The translations under genes and the position numbers were made by a program. From assembly GCA_000702685.1 (NCBI GenBank), contig JNJD01000007.1:372001-436000 (forward strand): a stretch of DNA of 64,000 nt, in the 5' to 3' direction. The DNA is from Lachnospiraceae bacterium AC2028 (lineage in GTDB: Bacteria; Bacillota; Clostridia; Lachnospirales; Lachnospiraceae). Below, piece by piece: positions 34,349 through 43,464 of the stretch (its first letter is position 1; every line of letters starts with the position of its first letter). Under the pieces are notes generated by a model that saw only the letters and a list, made by a program, of their open reading frames with translations, had not been told where the DNA came from and made no database searches.

Positions 34349-35293
34349 TTAGTGAGTATCTGTAGGATACTGATACAATACTGTTGAAAGATATCTCTCT
34401 CCGGTATCCGGAAGGAGTGCAACTATTGTCTTGCCTTTGTTCTCCGGTCTTTTTGCAAGCATCAATGCCCCTGCGGCAGCTGCTCCGGATGATATTCCGA
34501 CGAGCAATCCTTCTTTTCTTCCGAGAAGTCTGGATGTGTCTATTGCTTCGTCGCCTCTGATCTGAAGGATCTCATCTATCACATCTTCTCCGAAGACTTT
34601 GGGAACGAAGCCGGCACCTATACCCTGTATCTTGTGAGGTCCCGGATTTCCGCCTGACAGAACAGGTGATTCAAAAGGCTCCACCGCAACGATCTTCACA
34701 TCGGGATTTAACTTCTTAAGACCTCTTCCCACACCGGTTACGGTTCCGCCGGTTCCTACTCCGGCAACGAAGATGTCTACTTTGCCGTCCGTGTCATTCC
34801 ATATTTCCTGCGCGGTCGTATTTTCATGAGTCCTTGCATTCGCACCGTTTTCAAACTGCTGAAGTATCACGCTGTTTTCGATCTGTGCATTAAGAGCTTC
34901 GGCCTGCCTTATCGCTCCCTTCATTCCCTGCGCTCCGGGTGTAAGTACCACCTGTGCTCCGAGTGCGGTTACGAGAGTTCTTCTTTCAACGCTCATCGTA
35001 TCAGGCATTGTAAGTATCACGTTGTAGCCCTTGATCGCTCCGACAAAAGAAAGTCCTACTCCGGTATTTCCACTGGTGGGTTCTATGATCGTCGAACCGG
35101 GTTTAAGAATTCCCTTCTCCTCGGCATCTTCTATCATTCCGAGTGCGATCCTGTCCTTGACGGAACCTGCCGGATTAAAGTATTCGACTTTGAAGTACAC
35201 TTCTGCATCCGTTTCATTTTCCTTCAGGAATCTGTTAGGCTTTAACAGTGGTGTATTTCCCACGAGTTCCGTAAGATCCTGTGCTACTTTCAT
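34349..35293 (-). CDS. cysK: Cysteine synthase within the nitrogenase-like operon
   Basis: 314 residues, canonical O-acetylserine sulfhydrylase: NPAGSVKDRIALGM, TSGNTGVG, TMSVERR, GVGTGGTVTG, GPHKIQGIGAGFVP, GISSGAAAAG. Unlike the copy at 14019 it retains every CysK landmark. It lies between nifH-like and nifK-like genes with gaps of 22 and 10 bp, so it is translated together with the enzyme. The natural reading is that sulfide released by the nitrogenase-like enzyme is captured as cysteine. A role in supplying sulfur to cluster assembly is the alternative. Confidence 0.9.
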   Translation of the reverse strand: MKVAQDLTELVGNTPLLKPNRFLKENETDAEVYFKVEYFNPAGSVKDRIALGMIEDAEEKGILKPGSTIIEPTSGNTGVGLSFVGAIKGYNVILTMPDTMSVERRTLVTALGAQVVLTPGAQGMKGAIRQAEALNAQIENSVILQQFENGANARTHENTTAQEIWNDTDGKVDIFVAGVGTGGTVTGVGRGLKKLNPDVKIVAVEPFESPVLSGGNPGPHKIQGIGAGFVPKVFGEDVIDEILQIRGDEAIDTSRLLGRKEGLLVGISSGAAAAGALMLAKRPENKGKTIVALLPDTGERYLSTVLYQYPTDTH

Positions 35294-35315
35294 CTGCTTC
35301 TCCTCCGTTTATGCA

Positions 35316-36206
<891 letters not shown>

Positions 36207-36620
36207 CTATTCTTCATCTTCTATTCCGTAATCACGGAGAAGTTTTCTGGCTTTCTCCAATCGTAGCCTTTTCTTGTCCCTGTAATCCCTGACTTTTGCA
36301 ATGGCCTCATCGATCGGTCCGACATGATCCAGTGTGATGATGTCTTTTCTGGCAAGAGCCTGTGAAGCTCTTCCGCCCGTTCTGGCCGCGAGTACGAACT
36401 CTACATCGGATAACTGTTCGGCGATCTCTTCAAATGCCTTATCTCCTCCGCAGGTTGCACCCTTGCAGGCTGTCTGGTCGATATCCCGGAACCGGGAATC
36501 AACGACCTCCCCTGTTTCGGAATCCACTTCGAACACAACGAATCTGTCGGTATGTCCGAAATGGGAATCAACATTTATCTCATCGGTAGTTGCTACCGCA
36601 ATCCTGAATGTATCACCCAT
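36207..36620 (-). CDS. NifX/NafY-like iron-sulfur cofactor carrier
   Basis: 137 residues, dinitrogenase iron-molybdenum cofactor biosynthesis family: RIAVATTDEINVDSHFGHTDRFVVFEV is the typical opening, followed by a Cys pair in ACKGATCGG and VLAARTGGRASQAL. A charged helix (about residues 112-137) ends it. It would hold or deliver the NifB-made cluster. It overlaps the radical SAM gene by 8 bp. In some Clostridia NifB carries this domain as a fusion; here it is a separate gene. Confidence 0.85.
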   Translation of the reverse strand: MGDTFRIAVATTDEINVDSHFGHTDRFVVFEVDSETGEVVDSRFRDIDQTACKGATCGGDKAFEEIAEQLSDVEFVLAARTGGRASQALARKDIITLDHVGPIDEAIAKVRDYRDKKRLRLEKARKLLRDYGIEDEE

Positions 36621-37482
36621 GGGAAAACGTCTCCTTTACATTAAGTCTTCCTTTATAAAGGGAAGCACCTATGTCATATACTCCCGGGACTCCGCATGCA
36701 TCCGCTCTGCAGTGCTGGCAATGTCTGAATACGTTTATATAAACCTCTGCTTCAGCTCTTGCCTTGTATAACTCTTCACAGGTCGGTGCCTTCAGATCCT
36801 TCATTTCATTCTGCGGGATCAGCGGAATGATGTTATAGATCGATGCACCGGCAGTCTTTACTGTAGCTGCGACATCTTCTATATGTTCATCATTCACCCC
36901 CGGGACAAGTACCGTGTTTACCTTGACCAGGGTTCCGGCTTTCGAAACCTTTCTGATACCCGATAACTGATTCTTTATAAGGATCTCTGCAGCCTCCGTT
37001 CCGGTATAGATCTTGCCGTGATAGATGATCCTGTTATTGATCCTGGCTTGTATTTCCGGATCGACGGCATTTACGGTAACCGTCAGAGTATCTACCAGTT
37101 CGATCACTTCATCTGCTTTTTCATCGAGAAGAAGTCCGTTCGTGCTCATGCACTTTATAAGCTTCGGATATCTGTCCTTGATCAGGCGGAATGTCTTCAG
37201 CGCCCGGTCCGTTGCGAGCGTATCTCCCGGGCCCGCGATTCCGACCACGGTTATCTCCGGGCATTTTTCAAGTGCCAGATCGATGAAGTGAGCCGCCTCT
37301 TCAGGTTCAAGGACCGCGCTTGTCACTCCGGGTCTTTGTTCATCCTCATTGATCTTCCTGTCACAGAATCTGCACTCTATGTTGCACCCAGGTGCTACAG
37401 GCAGATGAATTCGTCCTTTATTCTGTTTGCACGGTCCGAAGCACGGATGCTCCTTGAAGACCGTTTCACGATCAAGTGCCAT
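36613..37482 (-). CDS. NifB-like radical SAM enzyme
   Basis: 289 residues. Radical SAM motif CNIECRFC (about residue 34), a preceding HPCFGPCKQNKGRIHLPVAPG typical of NifB, and the C-terminal HCQHCRADACG motif. NifB makes the carbide-containing 8Fe-9S-C precursor cluster. The C-terminal NifX domain is absent and encoded by the next gene. With no nifEN or nifV nearby, the enzyme probably uses the NifB product without further maturation. It is the first gene of the operon, behind a 220-nt leader. Confidence 0.9.
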   Translation of the reverse strand: MALDRETVFKEHPCFGPCKQNKGRIHLPVAPGCNIECRFCDRKINEDEQRPGVTSAVLEPEEAAHFIDLALEKCPEITVVGIAGPGDTLATDRALKTFRLIKDRYPKLIKCMSTNGLLLDEKADEVIELVDTLTVTVNAVDPEIQARINNRIIYHGKIYTGTEAAEILIKNQLSGIRKVSKAGTLVKVNTVLVPGVNDEHIEDVAATVKTAGASIYNIIPLIPQNEMKDLKAPTCEELYKARAEAEVYINVFRHCQHCRADACGVPGVYDIGASLYKGRLNVKETFSHG

Positions 37483-37600
37483 ATCACACCTCTTTCTTGT
37501 TGGTGAAATTCTATCAAACGATTATGTTGTACAAAATCATACATATCTTATAGTGAGCCATTACTTTTTCTTATCGCCCTATAAGGATTTGTTATCTCCG

Positions 37601-37633
37601 AATAAAAAAGGAGGGTGCGGATCAACCGCACCC
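37601..37633 (-). terminator. Intrinsic terminator inside the nitrogenase-like operon leader
   Basis: GGGTGCGG-TTGAT-CCGCACCC then TCC and TTTTTT on the minus strand. It lies about 65 nt downstream of the predicted +1 and 120 bp before the nifB-like gene. It may end read-through from the flavin reductase gene, act as an attenuator, or both. Confidence 0.8.
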
Positions 37634-37649
37634 AAAATGTGGAGGTAAA

Positions 37650-37683
37650 TATGTAAAAGCGCTTGTCACTTGCTGATTACATA
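37650..37683 (-). promoter_or_regulatory. Leader hairpin before the terminator
   Basis: TATGTAA (37683-37677 on minus) pairs perfectly with TTACATA (37656-37650), with AGC/GCT pairing possible inside. It forms early in the leader RNA, 17 nt before the terminator. No known riboswitch class is recognised. Confidence 0.4.
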
Positions 37684-37703
37684 CTACGATATCAATATGC
37701 ATT

Positions 37704-37750
37704 TGTATAATTCTCTTTATCTAGGGCAGGCTATAACTTTTGTTTATAAC
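37704..37750 (-). promoter_or_regulatory. Sulfur-box promoter of the nitrogenase-like operon
   Basis: Box CTATAACTTTTGTTTATAAC (37731-37750), 21 bp, -10 TATACA (37709-37704) on the minus strand. This matches the lanC-like, metY and metQ promoters in sequence and spacing. The box is entirely within the last codons of the flavin reductase gene. Confidence 0.75.
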
Positions 37751-38342
37751 TAAAAGAGTTTCTCTCCGCAGAACCTGCGGTATGCTTTGCTCTGAAATCC
37801 CCGATCCTTCCGAGCATTTTCCCGAGGCTGTGATATCTTCCGGAATATATGACCGGATCGAGCACCGTAAGATCCACATCAAATGTGTCTTCACAGATCA
37901 GATTTTCATCCATCTGAATATTTCTTATGGGGCAGAAGAATGTAGTTGAATCACCGGTCTCCACCGATCTTGCGACCTCGCACTCATATACCCAGGGACT
38001 TTCATCCAGTGTAGGCACTTCCAGCACTTCACCGTGCCCCACACCGTACACGGGTTCTTCCACTTTTTTGTCCACTGAATGTTTCGTCCCGAAATAATCC
38101 ATGAGCGGAAGCATTGATGTATTCACAAGATTTGCGCTGAACTTTCCGTCCCTGATGACATTTTGTTTGGTCTTCTTGGAACCGAACATACTGATCACAA
38201 GCATATAGCTGTCTCCCTCACACGTCGCGCTTACCCATGTGATCGGTGCAAAGTTATATGACCTGTCTTCGTTATATGTTCCGATTATGAATGACGGCTG
38301 TACGCACATCGAATATATAGGTTCTACAGATCTTCTTTTCAT
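37731..38342 (-). CDS. Flavin reductase-like (FMN-binding split barrel) protein
   Basis: 203 residues. The pattern RSVEPIYSMCVQPSFIIGTYNEDRSYNFAPITWVSATCEG opens a flavin reductase-like domain that binds FMN and acts as an oxidoreductase or flavoredoxin. GSKKTKQNVIRDGKFSANLVN is the conserved centre. A poorly conserved tail rich in Ser/Lys ends the protein, and its final codons coincide with the sulfur box of the next operon. It starts 18 bp behind the HAD-like gene. A link to the nitrogenase-like system (electron supply or sulfur substrate processing) is possible but not shown. Confidence 0.8.
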   Translation of the reverse strand: MKRRSVEPIYSMCVQPSFIIGTYNEDRSYNFAPITWVSATCEGDSYMLVISMFGSKKTKQNVIRDGKFSANLVNTSMLPLMDYFGTKHSVDKKVEEPVYGVGHGEVLEVPTLDESPWVYECEVARSVETGDSTTFFCPIRNIQMDENLICEDTFDVDLTVLDPVIYSGRYHSLGKMLGRIGDFRAKHTAGSAERNSFSYKQKL

Positions 38343-38360
38343 ATCAGTCCTCTGCTTTTC

Positions 38361-38837
38361 TTATACATAAAGTGACGATACATGGAAGAATTTGCATTCA
38401 TCGCCGAAATGATTCTCGTATTTCATAAGAGCGGGATGATTATCGTCAATGTATATGAACGATCCATACTTCTCCCGTATATCTTCCAGATGCACTATCT
38501 TGTTTTCCGGGGATGTTGCCATCAGAACATGTTCTTCGGGAATGATGGGATAGAATTCGGAAATCTCTTTTTTCTTATTGGAATACTCAATCTCATTATG
38601 CATGTAAGACAATACATACAGATCGTTTTTGAGAGTTTTAACCCAGTCAATCATAAACCCGATAGGTGCGGTGTGCAGGTTCTCGCCTCTCTTCATGGCC
38701 GCTAAAAGCAATTCCTCCGTCTCATCACGCATATTGATGCGCTCTTCGTACCATCTTGCTTCAAACAGGACTCCGTCGTAATCAAACACAACCGGTCTGC
38801 TATTGTCTTCGATCAGTTTATTAAGGTAGTTACTCAT
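38361..38837 (-). CDS. HAD-like protein, unrecognised subgroup
   Basis: 158 residues. It has a HAD-type motif I (VVFDYDGVLFEA) and a motif IV-like FIYIDDNHPAL near the C-terminus, with Lys at about residue 112 (SPENKIVHLEDI). It is cytosolic and lacks a large cap. Probably a small phosphatase or a nucleotidase-like protein. Substrate unknown. Confidence 0.65.
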   Translation of the reverse strand: MSNYLNKLIEDNSRPVVFDYDGVLFEARWYEERINMRDETEELLLAAMKRGENLHTAPIGFMIDWVKTLKNDLYVLSYMHNEIEYSNKKKEISEFYPIIPEEHVLMATSPENKIVHLEDIREKYGSFIYIDDNHPALMKYENHFGDECKFFHVSSLYV

Positions 38838-38870
38838 TATCGAAATCCATTTATCATCTCAAATACTCTT

Positions 38871-39563
38871 TTATAGCAGATCTTTTAATTCTTTTATCTT
38901 CACATAGGATGTCTCTACATCCGAATCCGGATTGACCGTTATCAAAACCGGTGTGATTCCGAATTTTGACGCTCCTTCCAGATTAATGATCCTGTCATCC
39001 ACAAAAACCGTTTCTCCGGCAGGAACTCCGCATTTACTCAGCGCATCCAGATACATTCTTTCGTCCGGCTTGAAAACCCCCAGAAAACAACTGTACGTAT
39101 AAAATGATATGTACTTAAGCACTCCGATATATTCCAACTGAGGAGTTATGCTCGGCCATGTATCCGAAATGATGCCAAGCTTAAAATTCTTCGACAGTTC
39201 CTCTACCGCTTCAACCGTTCCGGGATAAGCAATATAGTTTTTCATATTAAACGTTTTGTCATGAGCAATTTCTTCCAATTGCTTCAAAGACAATTCGAAG
39301 CCAAGTTCCTTTGATACGATAGAATAAAACTCAATATACTGTTCATATTCTTCATCCATTGTCGTGATCAGATGATTCTTCTCGAGATAATCGATTCCGA
39401 CATATTTGGCTCTTTTGATCTCGCCGGGATCAATATCCTTAATTTTGTCTCCGACAACTTCATAAAACATGTTTGTCAGCATCCAATCACCGGAAACCGG
39501 AGAATCCAAAGTATATCCGACATCAAGAAATATCACTTTTTTATCATCAAGTATTTTATTCAT
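38871..39563 (-). CDS. HAD-superfamily hydrolase
   Basis: 230 residues, cap type C1. Motif I VIFLDVGYTLDS (Asp nucleophile), motif II LGIISDTWPS, Lys in FLGVFKPDERMY, motif IV VFVDDRIINLEGA. The +2 Asp of the usual DxD motif I is Gly here (DVG), which often lowers phosphatase activity or alters substrate. Its substrate is unknown. Confidence 0.8.
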   Translation of the reverse strand: MNKILDDKKVIFLDVGYTLDSPVSGDWMLTNMFYEVVGDKIKDIDPGEIKRAKYVGIDYLEKNHLITTMDEEYEQYIEFYSIVSKELGFELSLKQLEEIAHDKTFNMKNYIAYPGTVEAVEELSKNFKLGIISDTWPSITPQLEYIGVLKYISFYTYSCFLGVFKPDERMYLDALSKCGVPAGETVFVDDRIINLEGASKFGITPVLITVNPDSDVETSYVKIKELKDLL

Positions 39564-39570
39564 ATGTTTG

Positions 39571-39837
39571 TCAGCCTTTTAATCCGTTGATCCTGATTTC
39601 ATCAAGTTGCTTGGCATTCAGTGTTCCTGCTTCATAAAGGAGGAAGTATTCATTTTCCGCAGAGCCGTCAAATCTGTCCGGTGAATCCGGGAATTTACAT
39701 TTCAGACGATCTTCCAGCCAGGCTTTTCTGCACCCTTTAACCGAATGATTATGAATATCACTTTTTGGCGCAGCGAGAAGTCCGGCTGTGTTTTTTTCTT
39801 CTAATGCACGGCAAAATTTATTCCGGTCGTCATTCAT
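39571..39837 (-). pseudogene. Remnant of an adenosine deaminase-like amidohydrolase
   Basis: 88 residues. The N-terminal half (LAAPKSDIHNHSVKGCRKAW) matches the first metal-binding His-x-His strand of adenosine deaminase-like enzymes. The second half (NEYFLLYEAGTLNAKQLDEI) looks like their C-terminal helix. The roughly 250 residues of barrel between them, with the other metal ligands, are missing, so an internal in-frame deletion seems likely. It is not catalytic as it stands. It could still be a small expressed protein. Confidence 0.5.
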
Positions 39838-40057
39838 TTAATGCATCCTTATTTTCATACGGATAACTGCAAAGAACACTGTCCAGATACTTAATGCCGC
39901 AAAAGTATCTGCATATGGAAGTATCTTTTACAGCACATTTATGCTCTTTAGTACTTTCGGCTTCATTCCAGGGACACCCCACCTGTTTCCAGTCAATGTT
40001 TTCGCTGACCAGATCAATATCCATATTTGCACCCTGAAGTTCTCTGATCTTATTCAT
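39830..40057 (-). CDS. Small cysteine-rich protein of unknown function
   Basis: 75 residues from the ATG at 40057, which follows GGGGAG; the longer frame to 40072 is less likely. Five cysteines lie in GCPWNEAESTKEHKCAVKD, SICRYFCG and VLCSYP, consistent with a small metal- or cluster-binding protein. I do not recognise a characterised family. It overlaps the adenosine deaminase-like remnant by 8 bp. Confidence 0.55.
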   Translation of the reverse strand: MNKIRELQGANMDIDLVSENIDWKQVGCPWNEAESTKEHKCAVKDTSICRYFCGIKYLDSVLCSYPYENKDALNE

Positions 40058-40082
40058 AAGGAAACTCCCCATTCAAAAGCCA

Positions 40083-40631
40083 TCATTCAGCAATCTCAAG
40101 AACATAAACATCCGATTCAAACGTAGCGCTTCCGTCATTCTTTGAATACGACGAACTGTGATCATACACCATTCCGAGCTTTTTCATGACCATAGCACTG
40201 CCCACGTTTTCCCTGGCACATTCGCCTTCAAAGGAACGTGCTCCGTACACTTTAACCGCATGATCCATAAAGGCTTTCATTCCTTCTGTTGCATATCCTT
40301 TTCCCCAATCGTCAAACCGATTCACATATGACAAGGTCCATACATCTCTTTCGACGACATGGTTTAATGCATATGTTCCGACAGCATGTCCGTCTTCTTT
40401 ATCAATTACCAGCATCAGTATATTGATCTTCGATGTAGGATCCTTTTTCGGAAGCCAGACAAGCGGCTCTTCAGGTGTCTTGCAAACGGAACTCATCAGA
40501 TATTTATAGACCCTTTCATCCATATCCCATGCAGCCATTGCAAGATAGTCGCCCGGCCTTAACCGTCTCATTATCAGTCTGTCGGTTTCTATGATCTCCT
40601 CACCGGGATTATATAATTCATTTCTATCCAT
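40083..40631 (-). CDS. GNAT family N-acetyltransferase
   Basis: 182 residues, RimJ/RimL type. It opens with ETDRLIMRRLRPGDYLAMAAW; the acetyl-CoA loop is WGKGYATEGMKAFM (about residue 110), followed by ARENVGSAMVMKKLGM, characteristic of this branch. The acceptor is unknown. It begins 1 bp behind the HAD gene stop, so the two are probably co-translated. Confidence 0.82.
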   Translation of the reverse strand: MDRNELYNPGEEIIETDRLIMRRLRPGDYLAMAAWDMDERVYKYLMSSVCKTPEEPLVWLPKKDPTSKINILMLVIDKEDGHAVGTYALNHVVERDVWTLSYVNRFDDWGKGYATEGMKAFMDHAVKVYGARSFEGECARENVGSAMVMKKLGMVYDHSSSYSKNDGSATFESDVYVLEIAE

Positions 40632-40632
40632 C

Positions 40633-41304
40633 TCATATCTCCTGGCATTTTGCCTTTAGTTTCAGATAATCATCAATGAACATAAAATCGCAGCCTGCGT
40701 TCATAGCGGTCTTATGATCTTTTTCTTCATCTCCGACAAACAGCAGATCCGCTATCCCGATGCCGTAACGATCCGCTATGCAGGAAATTCCCATTGCGCT
40801 TGGTTTCCTGTAACCGCATGACTGAGAAGAGACATATAAATCTATATGCGCAAGAAGGTCATGGATTGAATCTTTAAACAATTCATCCGGCATGCCATTG
40901 GGAAGATCGGTAAGAACAGCCACCCTGCATCCGATTTGCTTTGCAGTTTCAATCGCTTTATAAGCATGATCAAGGATCACCGGTTGCAGCTCCAACCCGG
41001 AAAAGAAATCATTTATCACTATCTCTATGCCGGGTTTATTACGCCAATGGGAAATCGCCTTCTCAAATATTACTTCGGGAGCGATCTCATTCTCCCTTCC
41101 GCTCAGACGCGGATTAAAGGATCTAAGTATTTCAGACGATTCCGCTATTTCATAATCACTTAGAGACAGGCTGTTTTTCTCATTAACCGTCTTAAATCCA
41201 TGTGGATAGTATTCACTCCAATTCAGCGGCATTCCGGAAAACTCCATCAAAGTGCCGCCCAGATCAAATACTATGACCTTATATTTTGTCAGATGATCCA
41301 TCAT
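40633..41304 (-). CDS. HAD-superfamily hydrolase
   Basis: 223 residues, cap C1. Motif I VIVFDLGGTLMEF, motif II VAVLTDLPNG, Lys in SQSCGYRKPSAMG, motif IV LLFVGDEEKDHKTAMNAG. As in the gene at 38871, the +2 residue of motif I is Gly rather than Asp. Two adjacent ATGs (41304 and 41301) serve as possible starts. Phosphatase of unknown substrate. Confidence 0.8.
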   Translation of the reverse strand: MMDHLTKYKVIVFDLGGTLMEFSGMPLNWSEYYPHGFKTVNEKNSLSLSDYEIAESSEILRSFNPRLSGRENEIAPEVIFEKAISHWRNKPGIEIVINDFFSGLELQPVILDHAYKAIETAKQIGCRVAVLTDLPNGMPDELFKDSIHDLLAHIDLYVSSQSCGYRKPSAMGISCIADRYGIGIADLLFVGDEEKDHKTAMNAGCDFMFIDDYLKLKAKCQEI

Positions 41305-41337
41305 ATCCTGAACCGAGACTCACCTCACCACAAGATC

Positions 41338-41730
41338 TCATTCTATGAATAATTTGATATATGTCTTTCCGTCCTTTTCTTCGCTTCCGTTGTAGACATG
41401 CTTTCCGACGATCTGCAGAAGCTTCTCAATGTCTTCAACTGCCGAGCCGGTAAATTCCAGATAGCATACATTGCTGCTTCCGTTGTTGAGGTCGGGATAA
41501 AAATCTTGCACCGCTACATAGAACTTATCAAGTACATCTTCCAGCGGATACTGGGAGATGTCGCTTGAATCCGCACCCTCTTCATATTCAGGTTCCTGTT
41601 CAAAAGAAAGAGATGTGACGTAAGCGTCCTGATTCATGAACGAATCGTATGTCTTATAAATGTTTTCTTTTACTTCTTCGTATTTATCGGAATCATACTT
41701 TCCAGCTTTATAAATCCTGATGTTTTTCAT
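41338..41730 (-). CDS. Hypothetical protein
   Basis: 130 residues from the ATG at 41730 with GAGGAGG upstream. It is acidic, has no membrane segment and no recognised motif. Its first part (NIRIYKAGKYDSDKYEEV) and a later beta-alpha segment (VCYLEFTGSAVEDIEKLLQIVG) suggest a small alpha/beta fold. It abuts the thioesterase gene. Confidence 0.6.
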   Translation of the reverse strand: MKNIRIYKAGKYDSDKYEEVKENIYKTYDSFMNQDAYVTSLSFEQEPEYEEGADSSDISQYPLEDVLDKFYVAVQDFYPDLNNGSSNVCYLEFTGSAVEDIEKLLQIVGKHVYNGSEEKDGKTYIKLFIE

Positions 41731-41745
41731 AGCCATCCTCCTCAC

Positions 41746-42153
41746 TTATTTCGAAACTCTCTCCATAAGAGTCTCATACATTTCCGGAAAATCCTGCTTT
41801 ACCTTTAACGGTCTTCCGTTTGTGTCGAGAAATGCATGTGAAGACTCCGCTGTACATACAATCTCCCCTTTGTCATTCTTCATTACATATGTAAGAAAGA
41901 GCTTAACGCCTCTGAACTCCCTGATCGTTACGTCAATGGAGATTTCATCGGAAAAGGTTGTCGTCTTCTTATAGTCACAGGAAATGTTCAGGACCGGGGA
42001 TACTATTCCCATCTCTTCAAGCTTTGCATAATCCCATCCGATCTCCGCAAGGAATGCAACCCTTGCTTCTTCCATCCATCTGATGTAATTGGAATGATGG
42101 GTTATTCCCATCTTATCCGTTTCGTAATATTGAACCCTGTGAATGTATGCCAT
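41746..42153 (-). CDS. Acyl-CoA thioesterase, YbgC/FadM-like hotdog protein
   Basis: 135 residues, single hotdog domain. YYETDKMGITHHSNYIRWMEEAR holds the catalytic Asp (residue 12) of the 4-hydroxybenzoyl-CoA thioesterase-like group; DYKKTTTFSDEISI and ESSHAFLDTNGRPLK follow. The start at 42153 with GAAGGG upstream is preferred to 42168. It hydrolyses short or medium acyl-CoA; the exact substrate is unknown. Confidence 0.85.
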   Translation of the reverse strand: MAYIHRVQYYETDKMGITHHSNYIRWMEEARVAFLAEIGWDYAKLEEMGIVSPVLNISCDYKKTTTFSDEISIDVTIREFRGVKLFLTYVMKNDKGEIVCTAESSHAFLDTNGRPLKVKQDFPEMYETLMERVSK

Positions 42154-42199
42154 TATTTTACCCTTCATCGATATAAGTACCGGTCCTGCTACCGGATCA

Positions 42200-43012
42200 T
42201 CATATTGCGGAGCGTATCAGTTCCGCAAGCCCGTCGTGATCATTGTCATACTTTGTAACAACATCAGCGTATGCCTTGACTTCCTCTGATGCATTTAACA
42301 TTGCGATGCCGCAGCCGGCCGCTTCGATCATCGATATGTCGTTTTTCTCATCGCCCGCGGCATAGGTATTCGCAATCGGTATTCCGAGATGCTCTGCAAG
42401 CCTTTTTACCGCAGACCCCTTTCCGGATTCTTTCATGAATATCTCAAGATAATAGGGATTGGAATAACAGGTTGTAAAAACGCCTGCGTACTTTTCATCC
42501 ACAGCCTGTTTGAATCTTTCCAGCTTATCCGCATCATGAAGTTCGATGGCGATGACTTTGCACGGGTCTTCCGGCAGGTTTCCCGCGATATCCTGTGTGA
42601 CAACAAGAGGTCTTTGAATAACCCGGTTATAGTACTGCATTTCCTCTCCGTCATCCGGACTGACCATATGATCCGATGCATATGTGTGACAGTGTATGCC
42701 GTGTTCCGAGGCCAGTTCGAATATTCCCGGGATAAGATTTATCGGGATCCCGATTCGCGAGATTACCTTCTGAGTATCACGTTCATAGATTATCCCGCCG
42801 TTAAAACCTATAAGATAAGATCCCGGAAAATCTATCTGAAGCTTCCTGCTGACATCCATAACATTATCAAGTCCGCGTCCCGTACATATGGCTACATGGT
42901 TGCCTTCAAGCACAAACTCAAGGAGTGCGATTCTTGTTTTTTCGGAGATTATCTTCTCACTTGTAAGAAGGGTTCCGTCCAGGTCAAAGAAAAAGATCTT
43001 TTTATCGTTCAT
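42200..43012 (-). CDS. Cof-type HAD hydrolase
   Basis: 270 residues, cap type C2B. Motif I FFFDLDGTLLTSEK, motif II VAICTGRGLDN, Lys in SGKGSAVKRLAEHLG (about residue 196), motif IV TYAAGDEKNDISMIEAAG. All catalytic residues are kept. It is a sugar-phosphate or flavin phosphatase-like enzyme of the YidA/Cof group. It starts 2 bp behind the GNAT gene. Confidence 0.85.
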   Translation of the reverse strand: MNDKKIFFFDLDGTLLTSEKIISEKTRIALLEFVLEGNHVAICTGRGLDNVMDVSRKLQIDFPGSYLIGFNGGIIYERDTQKVISRIGIPINLIPGIFELASEHGIHCHTYASDHMVSPDDGEEMQYYNRVIQRPLVVTQDIAGNLPEDPCKVIAIELHDADKLERFKQAVDEKYAGVFTTCYSNPYYLEIFMKESGKGSAVKRLAEHLGIPIANTYAAGDEKNDISMIEAAGCGIAMLNASEEVKAYADVVTKYDNDHDGLAELIRSAI

Positions 43013-43014
43013 AA

Positions 43015-43464
43015 TCAGTCTTCGATCATTACCCTTTCCATGATATCGTAGTGCAGCTTATCGTATCCGCATTTTTTATATGTTTCTATCGCGCGCTCGT
43101 TCTCCGGCTCCACTTCGAGCTTGAACCTGACGATGTCGGGGTAAAGCACGGGAAGTTCTTCAAAGAACTTCTTCGATATTCCGCGCCTTCTGAATTCTTC
43201 CTTTATATAAAGATCCTCTATCCAGGCGCATACTCCTCCATACTCGGTGGTAAAGCTTTTCGAAACCATGGAATATCCGGCGACGCAGCCGTCTTCAATG
43301 AATACGTATCCGTCAAGATACGGGCAGTCCGAAATGCAGGCATCTATGTCATTCTTAAGAACCCTATCGGACGAAGTGTGGAGAACCGCCGGAGAATCGT
43401 AGAACACTCTCATCATCTTCAGCACTTCATCGTAATGGCTTTCGTTCATCTTCTCAATAAGCAT
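43015..43464 (-). CDS. GNAT family N-acetyltransferase
   Basis: 149 residues. The core motif is IEDLYIKEEFRRRGISKKFFEEL (about residue 82) with EVEPENERAIETYKKCGY after it. The acceptor is unknown. Its Shine-Dalgarno AGGAG is the 3' arm of a strong terminator-like hairpin, so translation should depend on that structure. Confidence 0.83.
   Translation of the reverse strand: MLIEKMNESHYDEVLKMMRVFYDSPAVLHTSSDRVLKNDIDACISDCPYLDGYVFIEDGCVAGYSMVSKSFTTEYGGVCAWIEDLYIKEEFRRRGISKKFFEELPVLYPDIVRFKLEVEPENERAIETYKKCGYDKLHYDIMERVMIED

Noticed and set aside
37570-37598. A fifth sulfur box before the nifB-like gene
   Set aside because: It matches only one arm well and has no TATACA-like hexamer at 21 bp.
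37622-37702. A 26-codon open frame in the nitrogenase-like operon leader, ending in the terminator stem
   Set aside because: Its ATG falls at or before the predicted +1 and has no Shine-Dalgarno sequence. It is probably chance.
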